Shown: positions 27,577 to 37,620, counted from the stretch's first letter. The stretch is 64,000 bases of DNA from Candidatus Brachybacterium merdavium (GCA_019118275.1 DWZH01000100.1:1-64000); one strand, 5' to 3'. Numbers and translations are program-made. The notes: generated by a model not told the origin, from the sequence alone.

Positions 27577-28588
27577 CGGCGTCGGCTCCATCCAAGCGGA
27601 CCACGCTCGCATCGCGCGCGGACTCCAGCACCGCTTCGACGGTGCGCACGGTGTGCAAGCCCTCGCGCATGGTCACGATGTTGGTGCCATCGGAGGTGAT
27701 GGCATCGCGGAAGGCGGTGTGCTCGGTGTACAGGGGCTCGGTGCGCTGCAGGGAGTAGGTGATCGAGTCGCCCTCGCTGACACCGCGGAAGGAGGCCATC
27801 GACTCCCACAGGTTGGTGGCCTTCTCACCGTTGGCGTGGAAGGTCAGGTCCGCATTCAGGGTGTCGGCGACCAGAGCGCCGTCCTGCCCCGTCACCACGG
27901 TCATCCGCTCCTTGAAGGGCGACAGCCAGTTCACCATGTGGTTGGTGATGGTGCCGTCGGCCAGGCACCCGGCGACGGAGACCATGTCCTCGTCCTCCCG
28001 GCCGGAGCGGCGCGTGGACGTCGCCGCGACCTGAGCATACGGGGACTGGGACACCCAGGCCGTCAGGTCCAGGTCATGGGTGGCGAGGTCCTTGACCACA
28101 CCGACGTCAGCGATCCGTGCGGGGAAGCCGCCTTGGCGGCGCGTGGCGATCTGGTAGATCTCCCCCAGCTGGCCGTCGGCGATCCGTCGGCGCATCTCCT
28201 GCAGCGCCGGATTGTACCGCTCGATGTAGCCCACGGCGCCAACCAGCCCGGCATGCTCGAACGCCGCGGTGATCTCCTCGGCTTCGCCGATGTCGAAGGC
28301 CAGGGGCTTCTCGACCAGGGTGTGGACCCCGGCCTCGGCCAGGCGCAGCGCCACGTCCCGGTGGAACTGGGTGGGCACCGCCACCACCGCGTAGTCGATG
28401 CCGGCGGCGATCAGAGCCTCCACGTCCGGCAGGATCTCCAGACCCGCCGCCGCACCGTGAGGGTCGCCATGAGCATCTGCCACAGCCACCAGGTCCACGC
28501 CCTCGAGGGCTTTGAGGTTGCGGGCGTGATGGCGGCCCATCATGCCCAGACCGATCAGTCCGGCCCGCAGATTCCTGCCCATGCTCAT
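27569..28588 (-). CDS. wbpB: Gfo/Idh/MocA oxidoreductase, WbpB/WlbA-like (UDP-GlcNAcA 3-dehydrogenase)
   Basis: The protein has 339 residues. The N-terminal Rossmann motif is 'AGLIGLGMMGRHHARNLKAL', 'VEKPLAFD' carries the catalytic Lys-Pro region, and 'VKDLATHDLDLTAWV' has the family histidine. WbpB oxidises C3 of UDP-GlcNAcA to the 3-keto sugar that WbpE then aminates, and the two genes are coupled here (ATGA at 28588). The ORF-track start adds about 60 spurious residues; MSMGRNLRAG at 28588 is right. Placement between wbpE and GT4 genes makes the pathway assignment strong, although Gfo/Idh enzymes are diverse. Confidence 0.87.
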   Translation of the reverse strand: MSMGRNLRAGLIGLGMMGRHHARNLKALEGVDLVAVADAHGDPHGAAAGLEILPDVEALIAAGIDYAVVAVPTQFHRDVALRLAEAGVHTLVEKPLAFDIGEAEEITAAFEHAGLVGAVGYIERYNPALQEMRRRIADGQLGEIYQIATRRQGGFPARIADVGVVKDLATHDLDLTAWVSQSPYAQVAATSTRRSGREDEDMVSVAGCLADGTITNHMVNWLSPFKERMTVVTGQDGALVADTLNADLTFHANGEKATNLWESMASFRGVSEGDSITYSLQRTEPLYTEHTAFRDAITSDGTNIVTMREGLHTVRTVEAVLESARDASVVRLDGADAGA

Positions 28589-29694
28589 GCCCCTGCCTTC
28601 GCCACCGTGTTCACGGCCTGGACGATTCGGTCCCGGTCCTCCTCGCTGACCCCGGGATGGACCGGCAGCGACAGCACCTCGGCCACCAGCCGGTCCGTCA
28701 CCGGCAGGTCCAGCTCCGTCGCGAACGTCGGCAGACGATGCACCGGCGTCGGGTAGTACACCCCGCACCCCACCTGGTGCTCCTCGCGCAGCGCGCTCGC
28801 GAATTCATCCCGCTCCGCCGCGCTGGCACCCTCGATCCGCACCGTGTACTGGTGATACACGTGGGTGGCCCGCTCTCGCACCACAGGAGTCACCACGCCG
28901 TCGAGATGGGCGTCGAAGAAGCTCGCGAGCTCCTGGCGGCGCGCGGTCCACTCGGGCAGCCTGCCCAGCTGGACCCGGCCGATCGCGGCATGGATATCGG
29001 TCATCCGGTTGTTGAATCCGGCGACCTCGTTGGCGTACTGCGTCTCCATACCCTGGTTGCGCAGCAGCCGCACCTGGCGTGCGTGCTCGCCGCTGCCGCA
29101 GGAGACCATGCCGCCCTCGCCCGAGGTCATGTTCTTGGTCGGGTACAGGGAGAACATCCCGGCCTGCCCGAAGGTGCCCACCTGCTGGCCGTCCCAGGTC
29201 GCGCCATGAGCCTGGGCGGCGTCCTCGAACACCCACAGGTCGTGCTCACGTGCGATCGCCATGATCTGGTCCATCGGCGCCGGGTGCCCGTACAGGTGCA
29301 CCGGTTGGATCCCCACCGTGCGTTCGGTGATCGCGGCCCGCACCGCGGCCGGATCCACCGCGAACGTCTCGGGGTCGACGTCGACGAACACTGGCACGCC
29401 CCCGCAGACCGCCACGGAGTTCGCCGTCGCCGCGAAGGTGAACGACGGCACGATCACCTCGTCGCCTGCGGACAGCCCCAGCGCCAGCATCCCCAGATGC
29501 TGCCCCGAGGTCCCCGAGTTGACGGCCACGCATTCCCGGCCGCCCGCCAGTGCCGCCCCGAACTCCTGCTCGAACGCCGCCACCTCCGGGCCCTGCGCCA
29601 CCATCCCGGAGGCCAGCACCCGGTCGACCGCGTCCCGCTCGTCCTGTCCGATGATCGGCTTGGCAGGGGGGATCATCGTCCGCTGTGTGTTCAT
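28585..29694 (-). CDS. wbpE: DegT/DnrJ/EryC1/StrS aminotransferase, WbpE-like
   Basis: This PLP enzyme should transfer an amino group to C3 of UDP-3-keto-GlcNAcA to give UDP-GlcNAc3NA. The protein has 369 residues. 'GSEFG' equivalents 'AFEQEFGAALAGGRECVAVNSGT', 'DEVIVPSFTFAATANSV' and 'VFEDAAQAHGATW' are present, and the PLP lysine is in 'FSLYPTKNMTSGEGGMV'. The C-terminal part 'YYPTPVHRLPTF' is typical of the family. The ORF track extends to 30000, but the ATG at 29694 overlaps the wbpD stop (ATGA). It is coupled to wbpD upstream and wbpB downstream. Confidence 0.92.
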   Translation of the reverse strand: MNTQRTMIPPAKPIIGQDERDAVDRVLASGMVAQGPEVAAFEQEFGAALAGGRECVAVNSGTSGQHLGMLALGLSAGDEVIVPSFTFAATANSVAVCGGVPVFVDVDPETFAVDPAAVRAAITERTVGIQPVHLYGHPAPMDQIMAIAREHDLWVFEDAAQAHGATWDGQQVGTFGQAGMFSLYPTKNMTSGEGGMVSCGSGEHARQVRLLRNQGMETQYANEVAGFNNRMTDIHAAIGRVQLGRLPEWTARRQELASFFDAHLDGVVTPVVRERATHVYHQYTVRIEGASAAERDEFASALREEHQVGCGVYYPTPVHRLPTFATELDLPVTDRLVAEVLSLPVHPGVSEEDRDRIVQAVNTVAKAGA

Positions 29695-30377
29695 TCGGTG
29701 GCTCCGTCCTTGTCGTCGGGGTCCTCGAGCTCGGCCGGGCGCGGGGCGTCGGTCACGGGTGAGGTGGCGAGCTGCAGCCCGCCGGAGGTCTCGTCGGGGA
29801 TGTACCACTCCCCGGTCGTGGGGCACACCCAGGCGTCGGTGCCGTCCGAGGCCGGCAGGAGCTTCTCGCCGGAGCGTCCCACCCAGGCCAGGCGCTTGGC
29901 GGGCACACCCGCCACCAGAGCGTGCGGGGGGACGTCCTTCACGACGGTGGCGCCGGCGGCGACCATGGCCCAGGCGCCGATGGTCACCGGGGCCACGCAC
30001 ACGGCACGGGCACCGATCGAGGAGCCCTGCTCGCAGGTCACGCCCACCGGATCCCAGTCGCTGGCGGATTTCGGCGTCAGGTCGGGGTTCACGGCACGCG
30101 GGAAGTGGTCGTTGGTGAACACGGCCGCGGGGCCGACGAAGACCCCGTCTGCCAATCGGGCGGGCTCGTAGACCAGCGCGTAGTTCTGGATCTTGCAGCC
30201 GTGACCCATCCGGACGTCGGTGCCGATGTAGGCGCCGCGGCCGATCACGCAGCTCTCGCCGAGCGTCGCGCCCTCACGGACCTGGGCGAGGTGCCAGATG
30301 GAGCTGCCGTCACCGATGCTCGCCGCGTCCGAGACGTCAGCTCCGGGAGCGACCCGGTAGGCGGGTTTGGAAGTCAT
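29691..30377 (-). CDS. wbpD: Left-handed beta-helix acetyltransferase, WbpD/WlbB-like
   Basis: WbpD acetylates the C3 amine of UDP-GlcNAc3NA. The 228-residue protein shows hexapeptide repeats such as 'IGDGSSIWHLAQVREGATLG', 'IGRGAYIG' and 'IGAWAMVAAGATVVKDVP', a 'YEPARLADGVFVGPAAVFTND' insertion, and C-terminal 'AWVCPTTGEWY' seen in WlbB/WbpD relatives. It is the first gene of the coupled wbpD-wbpE-wbpB set. TATCGT 7 nt upstream of the ATG suggests a leaderless transcript. The last 30 residues are acidic and variable. Confidence 0.9.
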   Translation of the reverse strand: MTSKPAYRVAPGADVSDAASIGDGSSIWHLAQVREGATLGESCVIGRGAYIGTDVRMGHGCKIQNYALVYEPARLADGVFVGPAAVFTNDHFPRAVNPDLTPKSASDWDPVGVTCEQGSSIGARAVCVAPVTIGAWAMVAAGATVVKDVPPHALVAGVPAKRLAWVGRSGEKLLPASDGTDAWVCPTTGEWYIPDETSGGLQLATSPVTDAPRPAELEDPDDKDGATE

Positions 30378-30384
30378 GGCGACG

Positions 30385-30390
30385 ACGATA
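30385..30390 (-). promoter_or_regulatory. Putative leaderless -10 box (TATCGT) for wbpD
   Basis: On the minus strand TATCGT is followed by 7 nt and then the wbpD ATG. A TGAACC lies 17 nt further upstream as a weak -35. The spacing is that of a leaderless actinobacterial transcript, so wbpD may start its own unit just downstream of the acyltransferase stop at 30411. Confidence 0.45.
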
Positions 30391-30410
30391 CCGCTACCGT
30401 CCGAACCGGT

Positions 30411-31535
30411 TCAGGATGAGGACCGGCGCGCCTGCATGGTGTTGTGCATCTCGTGACCGCTCGGGGCGCTCCCTCCCGGAGCTTTCAGCAGCCAGCGAGG
30501 CCCGATGCGATGAACCGTGGCCTGCACCGCCACCGCCGCACCGATAGCCATCGCGGTGACGACCGGGACCATCAGCAGGTCACGCGTCATCCCACCGAAA
30601 CTCTCCTCCGCGCCGCTATCCCTCCACGCCAGGACAGCGAGATTGATGAAGACCGGATGTACCAGGTAGATCACCAGTGTCCGACTGCCCAGATAGGTGC
30701 CCGCACGAGCCAGCGCGACCGACCTCGCTGCCAGAGGGAGCAGCGCGGCACAGGAGACCAGGCCGCTCATCGAGGCGCCCAGCTCCAGGAAACGCGTGGG
30801 GCTGGCCGGGAGCTCCCCTCGCTCCACGATGAAGGCGAGGAGACAGAAGGCGAGGAGAAGGATGCTTCCGAGCACGGGCCGCGGTCTCGAACCGATCCGC
30901 AGGATCCATTCCCGCGCAGCGAAGCCGAGAGCGAACCACAGCGCGTTGTCTGTGAGCTGGAAAACGCCATAGACCAAGTCGCTCGGTGCCTCGGAAGCAC
31001 GCATGGCCCGCTGGATGAAGGGCGCGGCACCGTAGGCGATCAGCGTGAGCGCCACCAACAGCTTGGGCCGTGAGCTGCCCAGGCGCGTGATGAGGAAGAA
31101 GATCGGGAGCACCGCGATGAACCAGTAGGGCGAACCGATCATCAACAATCCGGTGATCTCCCCGACGAAGAACTCTCCCGGTGCGTCCGGGGCATAGCGG
31201 GGCCACGCGGTAGCGGCCCAGATCATGCTCCACAACACATAGGGCCACAGAAGGTCGTAGATCCGCGGGCGTACCACCACTTTCCATGGTCGTCGTATCG
31301 CACCGGCGGCCAGCACTCCCGAGACCATGAAGAACAGCGGCATCCGCAGAGGCACGAGAGCGAGGTTGCCGTGGAGCCACAGCTTGCCTATGAATGTCTC
31401 CCGCCCCCCGAGCAGGACGTGCCCGGCTCCCCCGACTGCAACGTGATAGATCACGACCAGGACGATCGACATCGCACGGGCGATATCCAGCCATGCGACC
31501 CGCTCCTTGGGTCCCGACGATACCCCAGAGGTCAT
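30411..31535 (-). CDS. Acyltransferase-3 family membrane protein
   Basis: The protein has 374 residues with about ten membrane segments. '[22 protein letters not shown]' carries the required histidine, and '[17 protein letters not shown]' is the second AT3 landmark. A C-terminal soluble tail of about 25 residues follows. The ORF track runs on to 32105 in a wrong frame; the ATG at 31535 overlaps the purE stop as ATGA. Such enzymes acylate sugars of surface polysaccharides, so function belongs with the island to its left, yet translation is coupled to purine synthesis genes. This marks the right boundary of the polysaccharide island. Confidence 0.85.
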   Translation of the reverse strand: MTSGVSSGPKERVAWLDIARAMSIVLVVIYHVAVGGAGHVLLGGRETFIGKLWLHGNLALVPLRMPLFFMVSGVLAAGAIRRPWKVVVRPRIYDLLWPYVLWSMIWAATAWPRYAPDAPGEFFVGEITGLLMIGSPYWFIAVLPIFFLITRLGSSRPKLLVALTLIAYGAAPFIQRAMRASEAPSDLVYGVFQLTDNALWFALGFAAREWILRIGSRPRPVLGSILLLAFCLLAFIVERGELPASPTRFLELGASMSGLVSCAALLPLAARSVALARAGTYLGSRTLVIYLVHPVFINLAVLAWRDSGAEESFGGMTRDLLMVPVVTAMAIGAAVAVQATVHRIGPRWLLKAPGGSAPSGHEMHNTMQARRSSS

Positions 31536-32050
31536 CGCTGCGACTGCAGTGCCTCGCCCTTGCGGATCGCGCTCTCCCGCAGCTCGCCCTGGAAGGCGAC
31601 CATCTGTTCGCGGACCTGCGCCGCGAAGGGGTCGTCGCTCGCTCCGAGGATGCGGGCCGCCAGCAGGCCGGCGTTGCGGGCTCCGCCGACGGAGACGGTG
31701 GCCACGGGCACACCGGCGGGCATCTGCACGATCGACAGCAGCGAGTCCATCCCGTCGAGGTGCTGGAGCGGGACGGGCACGCCGATCACGGGCAAGGGGG
31801 TGAGGGAGGCGAGCATGCCGGGGAGGTGGGCCGCGCCTCCGGCTCCGGCGATGATCACGCGCAGGCCGCGGTCGGCGGCGGAGCGGCCCCAGGCGACCAT
31901 GTCCTCCGGCATGCGGTGGGCGGAGACCACATCGACCGAGACGGCGATGTCGAACTCGGCGAGCGCCTCCTCCGCGGCCCTCATCACCGGGTAGTCGGAG
32001 TCGGATCCCATCACGATGCCCACCAGGGGGCGGGTGGTGCTGGCGGTCAC
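31532..32050 (-). CDS. purE: 5-(carboxyamino)imidazole ribonucleotide mutase
   Basis: PurE converts N5-CAIR to CAIR in purine synthesis. The protein has 172 residues. '[22 protein letters not shown]', '[13 protein letters not shown]', '[17 protein letters not shown]' and '[22 protein letters not shown]' are diagnostic. The GTG start overlaps the purK stop (GTGA), so PurK and PurE are made together. Its own stop overlaps the acyltransferase start. Confidence 0.97.
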   Translation of the reverse strand: MTASTTRPLVGIVMGSDSDYPVMRAAEEALAEFDIAVSVDVVSAHRMPEDMVAWGRSAADRGLRVIIAGAGGAAHLPGMLASLTPLPVIGVPVPLQHLDGMDSLLSIVQMPAGVPVATVSVGGARNAGLLAARILGASDDPFAAQVREQMVAFQGELRESAIRKGEALQSQR

Positions 32051-33285
32051 AGGCTCTCCTCGGTGCTCGTGGCGGCTGTCGTGGTCGTCTCGTCGGTCCC
32101 GGCACCGGGGCCGTGGATGATCAGCTGCTCGGCGCGGTGCGCTCGCTGCAGCAACTCGTCGGTGTCCTGGCCGATCAGCGTGACATGGCCGATCTTGCGG
32201 CCGGGGCGCACGGCCTTGCCGTACAGATGGACCTTCAGCTCGGGGTCGGCTGCGAGCGCAGCCTCCATGCCGGGCACCAGGTCCTCGGCGGTGCTGCCCA
32301 GGAGGTTGACCATGACCGCAGCCGGCGCCACCGGATCGACGGCTCCCAGGGGGAGGTCGGCCACGGCCCGCACGTGCTGCTCGAACTGGCCGGTGACGGC
32401 ACCGTCCATGGACCAGTGCCCGGTGTTGTGGGGCCGCATCGCGAGTTCATTGACCAGCACCCGGCCGTCGGCCGTCTCGAACAGCTCGACGGCGAGCATA
32501 CCCACCACATCGAGGTCGTCGGCGATGTCGCGGGCCAGCTGCTGGATGCGCTGCTGGGAGGCCTGGTCGAGCCCGGGGGCGGGGGCCACCACCTCGTAGC
32601 AGACCCCCTCGCGCTGGACCGACTGCACCACCGGGTACGCGGCGGTCTGTCCCCCGGGCCGGCGGGCGACCTGCGCGGAGAGCTCCCGGGTGAAGGGCAC
32701 CAGTTCCTCGGCCAGCAGTTCGCGGTGGGCGGCGAGCCAGTCGTCGGCCTCGCCGGCGCTCTTGACGATCCGCACTCCGTGGGCGTCGTAACCGCCGCGC
32801 GGGGTCTTGACCACCAGGGAGCTCCCGGCGTCGGCGAGCGCGTTCGCGAGGTCCTCACGGGAGGTGATGTGCCACCAGCGGGGGCAGGGGTGGCCGAGCT
32901 CGGTCAGGCGCCGGCGCATCACCAGCTTGTCCTGGGCGTGGATCAGGGCCGACGGACCGGGCCGAGGCGTGCCCAATCCTTCTGCCACGAGCGCCTGGAG
33001 GATCTCGGCGGGCACATGCTCGTGATCGAAGGTCAGCGCGTCCACCTCCCGGGCCAGCTGCCGCACCGCCGCCTCGTCGTCGTGGCGGCCGATCTGCACC
33101 TGGCCCGCGACCGCGGCGGCGCTCTCGGTCGGGGAGGTGGCCAGAACGGTCGTCTCCAGACCCAGCTCGATGGCGGGGCCCAGCATCATCCGGGCCAGCT
33201 GGCCTCCGCCGATGATGCCGAGGTGCCGCCCCGGGACGGGACCGGGGACGGCGGGGGCGGGTGCGGGATGCAAGGGCTCGGACAC
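32047..33285 (-). CDS. purK: 5-(carboxyamino)imidazole ribonucleotide synthase
   Basis: PurK carboxylates AIR with ATP and bicarbonate and feeds PurE. The protein has 412 residues in an ATP-grasp fold: '[21 protein letters not shown]', '[11 protein letters not shown]', '[15 protein letters not shown]' and '[21 protein letters not shown]'. The ORF track begins at 33432; GTG at 33285 ([11 protein letters not shown]) is preferred because TAGACT ends 7 nt upstream. The histidine kinase gene ends 50 bp upstream, so purK probably has its own promoter. The first 20 residues are proline/alanine-rich. Confidence 0.96.
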   Translation of the reverse strand: MSEPLHPAPAPAVPGPVPGRHLGIIGGGQLARMMLGPAIELGLETTVLATSPTESAAAVAGQVQIGRHDDEAAVRQLAREVDALTFDHEHVPAEILQALVAEGLGTPRPGPSALIHAQDKLVMRRRLTELGHPCPRWWHITSREDLANALADAGSSLVVKTPRGGYDAHGVRIVKSAGEADDWLAAHRELLAEELVPFTRELSAQVARRPGGQTAAYPVVQSVQREGVCYEVVAPAPGLDQASQQRIQQLARDIADDLDVVGMLAVELFETADGRVLVNELAMRPHNTGHWSMDGAVTGQFEQHVRAVADLPLGAVDPVAPAAVMVNLLGSTAEDLVPGMEAALAADPELKVHLYGKAVRPGRKIGHVTLIGQDTDELLQRAHRAEQLIIHGPGAGTDETTTTAATSTEESL

Positions 33286-33292
33286 GGCCGAC

Positions 33293-33298
33293 AGTCTA
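33293..33298 (-). promoter_or_regulatory. Putative leaderless -10 box (TAGACT) for purK-purE
   Basis: TAGACT is followed by GTCGGCC (7 nt) and the purK GTG. No ribosome-binding site is needed or visible between them. The box lies in the 49-bp gap after the histidine kinase stop. Confidence 0.5.
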
Positions 33299-33334
33299 GA
33301 ACGGCTCCGTCTCGCGGGCACCGGATACCCGCAT

Positions 33335-34678
33335 TCAGGTCCGGGAGCGGGGCCGGCGGCGCATGACCGGGCCGTGGCGCACAGGCGGCTCGTCGTGCGC
33401 ACCCGCCTCGTCCTCGCCCGGGTCCTCCTCACCGGGAGCGGAGATCAGGAACACGCCGAAGGTGGGGGGGATCTCGGTGAGCAGTTCGAGGCGTCCACCG
33501 TCGTCCTCGACCAGCGTGCGGGCCAGGGCCAGGCCCACCCCGGTGCCGGAGGAGCTGCCGGAGACCGAGCGCTCGAAGATGCTGGCTCCGAGCTCCGGGT
33601 CGATGCCTCCCCCCTCGTCGGTGACCTCGACCACCGTGGAGTGGTCGTTGCGGCGCACCTTCACGCTGGTGTTGCCTTCTCCATGGACCAGGGCGTTCTC
33701 GATCAAGGTGGCGATGACCTGGGTGAGAGGCCCCGGGGATCCCCAGACGGCGGCGCTGCGTGGAACCTGGATCCGCAGCTCACGGCCCGCTCGGCGGTAG
33801 GCGGGCGACCACTCCTCGCTCTGCTGGGTGAGCAGGTTGCGCAGCTCGACCACCCCGGGGGTGCGGCGCTGAGAGGCACGCGGGGCATTGATCAGGTCGT
33901 GGACGACCTCGGTGAGCCGGTCGATCTGCTCGAGCGAGATGCGGGCCTCATCGCGCACCCACTCCTCGGAGCTGGTGGCCAAGATCTCGTCCAGGCGCAT
34001 CGACAGTGCGGTCAGCGGGGTGCGCAGCTGATGGGAGGCGTCGGAGGCCAGCCGGCTCTCCGCCTCGAGCCGTTCGGTGAGCATGGCCCCGGAGCGGATC
34101 AGCTCATCGGCGACATCATCGATCTCATGGATGCCCGAGGGGGTCCAGGGACCTCGGGCGCGCCCCCCGCCCATCTCCTCGGCGCGCCGGTTCAGCCGCG
34201 CCAGCGGCATCGAGATCCGCTGCGCCTGCCACAGCGCGACGGACACACCGATCGACAGGGCCGACAGCCCGGCCACGGAGATCAGCACCCACGCGCTGGC
34301 CGTATGGGCCCGCACATCGGATTGCGGGATGAACACGGTGATCACCTCGCTGCCCGAGCCCTGGGTGCGGGCCTCCGTGGCGCCGGGGCCCGGGTCGTCC
34401 CCGGCGCTGATGGTCTCGCCCTCGGCCGTGGTGACGGTGATCGAGATGTTCAGGTCGGTCTGCTGGTCGATCCGCTGCTGCAGCATGGCCGCATCGATCG
34501 GGCGCCCCTCGGCGTTGCGTTCCTCCACATCCCGCCGCACCTCGTCGAGGATCTGGGTTGCGTCGCTCTGGAGGGACTGATTGGTCAGCTGCAACCAGGA
34601 CCACCCCAGCGGGATCCCGAGCATGGCGACCGACAGCAGCACCGTGATCAGGGTGGCCTGCAGCACGCGCTGCCGCAC
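33335..34678 (-). CDS. Two-component sensor histidine kinase
   Basis: The 447-residue protein has two membrane segments ('LITVLLSVAMLGIPLGWSW' near residue 10 and 'WVLISVAGLSALSIGVSVALW' near 150) bracketing an extracellular sensor of about 115 residues. A HAMP-like segment 'QRISMPLARLNRRAEEMGGG' follows, then the H-box 'ASDASHQLRTPLTALS' and an HATPase domain with 'LIENALVHGEG', 'VTDEGGGIDPELGASIF' and 'GTGVGLALARTLVEDDGG'. It starts 3 bp after the response-regulator stop and is thus its partner. The signal is unknown; this class in actinomycetes often responds to the cell envelope. Confidence 0.93.
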   Translation of the reverse strand: MRQRVLQATLITVLLSVAMLGIPLGWSWLQLTNQSLQSDATQILDEVRRDVEERNAEGRPIDAAMLQQRIDQQTDLNISITVTTAEGETISAGDDPGPGATEARTQGSGSEVITVFIPQSDVRAHTASAWVLISVAGLSALSIGVSVALWQAQRISMPLARLNRRAEEMGGGRARGPWTPSGIHEIDDVADELIRSGAMLTERLEAESRLASDASHQLRTPLTALSMRLDEILATSSEEWVRDEARISLEQIDRLTEVVHDLINAPRASQRRTPGVVELRNLLTQQSEEWSPAYRRAGRELRIQVPRSAAVWGSPGPLTQVIATLIENALVHGEGNTSVKVRRNDHSTVVEVTDEGGGIDPELGASIFERSVSGSSSGTGVGLALARTLVEDDGGRLELLTEIPPTFGVFLISAPGEEDPGEDEAGAHDEPPVRHGPVMRRRPRSRT

Positions 34679-34681
34679 GCG

Positions 34682-35377
<696 letters not shown>

Positions 35378-35384
35378 AGCATCC

Positions 35385-35390
35385 ATCCTA
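35385..35390 (-). promoter_or_regulatory. Putative leaderless -10 box (TAGGAT) for the response regulator
   Basis: TAGGAT overlaps the longer ATG start and lies 7 nt before GTG 35377. The cyclase gene stop is at 35394, so this would be an internal promoter giving the two-component genes separate control. Confidence 0.4.
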
Positions 35391-35393
35391 CGA

Positions 35394-36635
35394 TCACAGC
35401 CCCAGGTTCAGCGGTGTCGAGCGGTCACGACGCATCTCCACGAGATGCACCGTCCCGATGCCGTGCAGTTCGACGTCCTCGCCCCCGTGGGTCGAGAAGC
35501 CCCCGGGTAGGGCCGCCTCGATGGCCTCGGCGGTCTCGGCGTCGACCATCACGGTCCCGGGCCGGGCCACGGACTCCATGCGTGCGGCGAGGTTCACGGT
35601 GGGCCCGAAGACATCCCCGTAGCGGGAGAACATGGATCCCCACGACAGGCCCACCCGCACCGGTGGGAGGTCGGGCTCGGCGGAGATGGTCTCGGCCAGG
35701 CTCGCGGCGATCTGGGCGCCGTCCTCGGGAGTGTCGGCCAGGAACATGACCTCGTCCCCCACGGTCTTGACCACGCGCCCGCCCCCCACGGAGATGAGGT
35801 CGCGGCTGACCGCCTCGAAGCGGCCCACCATATCGGCGAGCTGGGCGCCGGAGAGATCCTGGGCGAGCCGGGTGAACTGCACCAGGTCGGCGAATCCCAC
35901 CGCTCTCTGCAGGGGGAACAGCTCGTCGGTGTCACGGTGGAGGACCTCGGATCCGGCCCGGGCGGCATAGGCGGCCAGCTGGCGGCGGAAGGCGAACATC
36001 ACCTGTGACTCGAGGGTCTCCAGCAGTTCGGGGACGGAGTCGAGCATCTCCTGGCGCGCATCGGCGTCACTGGCCCCGCCGGTGTGCTTGGCCTCGTCGA
36101 CCAGCGCCTCGGTGATCCACATGGCGAGGCGGCCCATATGGAAGCCGAGACCACGGGTGATGGAGGAGAAGGCGCGCTCGCTCAATGCCCCGTCCTCGAC
36201 GATCGCCGACAGGTCCCCGATCGCGTAGGCGTCCTCCTCGGTGAACACCACGGTGTCCTCGTCGACCGGTGCGAAACCGAGCGACCGCCAGTAGACGGCG
36301 GTCATCCGCTGCGGGATGTCCTGCTGCTGCTCCAGATCGCGCCGGGAGAACTTGCGGGGCCCCTGCAGCAGCGCCCGCTCGAGCGCCCCCACGCTGCGCC
36401 GCACGGCGGCGAAGCGCCGGTTCAGGTCCAGGATCTCCTGCTCGTCGAGCTGGGTCCGGGCGAGTCCGTCGGGATCGTCGGGCTCCGCCGGGTCGACCGG
36501 CTCCTCGGCGGAGCCCGGCTCGGAGGGTGCGGAGGGCTCGGGCGCCGGGGCCCTCGGGGGCGGTGCATCGGTCTCGGCGGGCCCCCCTTCCTCCGAGGTC
36601 ATCTGGCCCACCGTCTCGTCCCTGCCGTCCGTCAC
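35394..36635 (-). CDS. Class III adenylate/guanylate cyclase
   Basis: The protein has 413 residues. The first 65 are acidic and proline-rich, and about 150 helical residues form a regulatory region of the type seen in mycobacterial Rv1264-like cyclases. The catalytic domain begins at 'VGFADLVQFTRLAQDL' (first metal Asp). 'GGRVVKTVGDEVMFLADTP' has the second metal Asp, 'VRVGLSWGSMFSRYGDVFGPTVNLAARM' provides the transition-state Asn/Arg region, and 'GTVMVDAETAEAI' ends it. Key metal residues are present, so it should be active; ATP is the likely substrate. The GTG start overlaps the birA stop (GTGA). The link with a two-component pair downstream suggests a shared stress signal. Confidence 0.88.
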   Translation of the reverse strand: MTDGRDETVGQMTSEEGGPAETDAPPPRAPAPEPSAPSEPGSAEEPVDPAEPDDPDGLARTQLDEQEILDLNRRFAAVRRSVGALERALLQGPRKFSRRDLEQQQDIPQRMTAVYWRSLGFAPVDEDTVVFTEEDAYAIGDLSAIVEDGALSERAFSSITRGLGFHMGRLAMWITEALVDEAKHTGGASDADARQEMLDSVPELLETLESQVMFAFRRQLAAYAARAGSEVLHRDTDELFPLQRAVGFADLVQFTRLAQDLSGAQLADMVGRFEAVSRDLISVGGGRVVKTVGDEVMFLADTPEDGAQIAASLAETISAEPDLPPVRVGLSWGSMFSRYGDVFGPTVNLAARMESVARPGTVMVDAETAEAIEAALPGGFSTHGGEDVELHGIGTVHLVEMRRDRSTPLNLGL

Positions 36636-37561
36636 GTACCCTTCTCCTCCTGCTGAGCCACCGTCGGGATGCCCTCTGCCGTCCCGGCGCGGCGACCGGG
36701 TCTGAGATGCCGCACGTCGCCGACGTCGACGGTCAGGCTCCGACCTCCTTCGAGGTCGACGACCAGCCGTCCGTGCGCGTCGATCGCCCGGGCCGTGCCA
36801 TGCACCGATCCCGTCCCCCCGGCCTCTGCCGGGTCGAGCCGATCCACACGCACCGCACTCCCGAGTGTGAGGCAGGTCATAGTGTAGCGCCGGTGAGTTC
36901 CTGCGTCCTGGGCGTCTCCCTCAGTGGACTCCAGGGCCTCCAGCTCCCGGGTCACGGCGCGGGCCAGGTAGGTCCCGATGAGCTCTCTGAGCTCATCGAC
37001 CTCGGTGGTCGATGCCGCCTCCCTGCCCAGGATCCCCTCCGGCCCCAGCAGCCACGTGGCACCGGGCACGGCCCCGCCATCGGCCTCGCGGATCGGGCCG
37101 AGCAGATTCAGTCCGATGCCCACCAGGACGCCATCCATCCCATGCCCCTCGACCAGGATGCCCCCCAGCTTGCGGCCCTGCACGGTGTGGATGTCGTTGG
37201 GCCACTTCAGGCCGAGCTGCTGCGCTCCGCCGGAGCCAGCGGGCCCGAGCACCGCGGAGAGCGTGTCGATCACCGCCAGACCGGCGGCGAGCGGGAACCA
37301 GCTGCGGGCAGCCGGCGGCACGGCGCTGCGATGAGCCACCGTCAAGGCCAGCGCGCCCCCGGGCGGGCTGACGAAGCGCCGCCCCAGTCGGCCGCGCCCC
37401 GCTGTCTGCTCCCGGGCCAGGATCGCGAACGGAGCCTCGACGGGCGCGGCTGCATGGCCCTGCCGGCCGTCCCAGTGGGCGGCCGCCTCGTCCTGGGTGG
37501 AGGCGACCGCGTCGAGACGGTGGATCATCGGCCCTGGCTGGCCGGGTGTCGGTCCGTGCAT
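36632..37561 (-). CDS. birA: Biotin--[acetyl-CoA-carboxylase] ligase
   Basis: BirA activates biotin with ATP and attaches it to the BCCP lysine of the acyl-CoA carboxylase encoded nearby. The protein has 309 residues. 'AREQTAGRGRLGRRFVSPPGGALALTV' is the biotinyl-AMP binding loop, and 'LKWPNDIHTVQGRKLGGILVE' and 'GVLVGIGLNL' follow. There is no N-terminal HTH, so it is a class I ligase without repressor function. Start is ATG 37561 with GGGAG upstream, not the ORF-track 37642. It is divergent from accD with a 122-bp shared promoter region. Confidence 0.95.
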   Translation of the reverse strand: MHGPTPGQPGPMIHRLDAVASTQDEAAAHWDGRQGHAAAPVEAPFAILAREQTAGRGRLGRRFVSPPGGALALTVAHRSAVPPAARSWFPLAAGLAVIDTLSAVLGPAGSGGAQQLGLKWPNDIHTVQGRKLGGILVEGHGMDGVLVGIGLNLLGPIREADGGAVPGATWLLGPEGILGREAASTTEVDELRELIGTYLARAVTRELEALESTEGDAQDAGTHRRYTMTCLTLGSAVRVDRLDPAEAGGTGSVHGTARAIDAHGRLVVDLEGGRSLTVDVGDVRHLRPGRRAGTAEGIPTVAQQEEKGT

Positions 37562-37620
37562 GCTCGCTCCACACTCCCTGATCCTGCGCCTGCGCCTGAT
37601 CCGGTGCGGCGATGAGTAGC

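Noticed and set aside
31536-32105. N-terminal part of the ORF 30411-32105
   Set aside because: Out-of-frame reading of purE; the acyltransferase starts at 31535.
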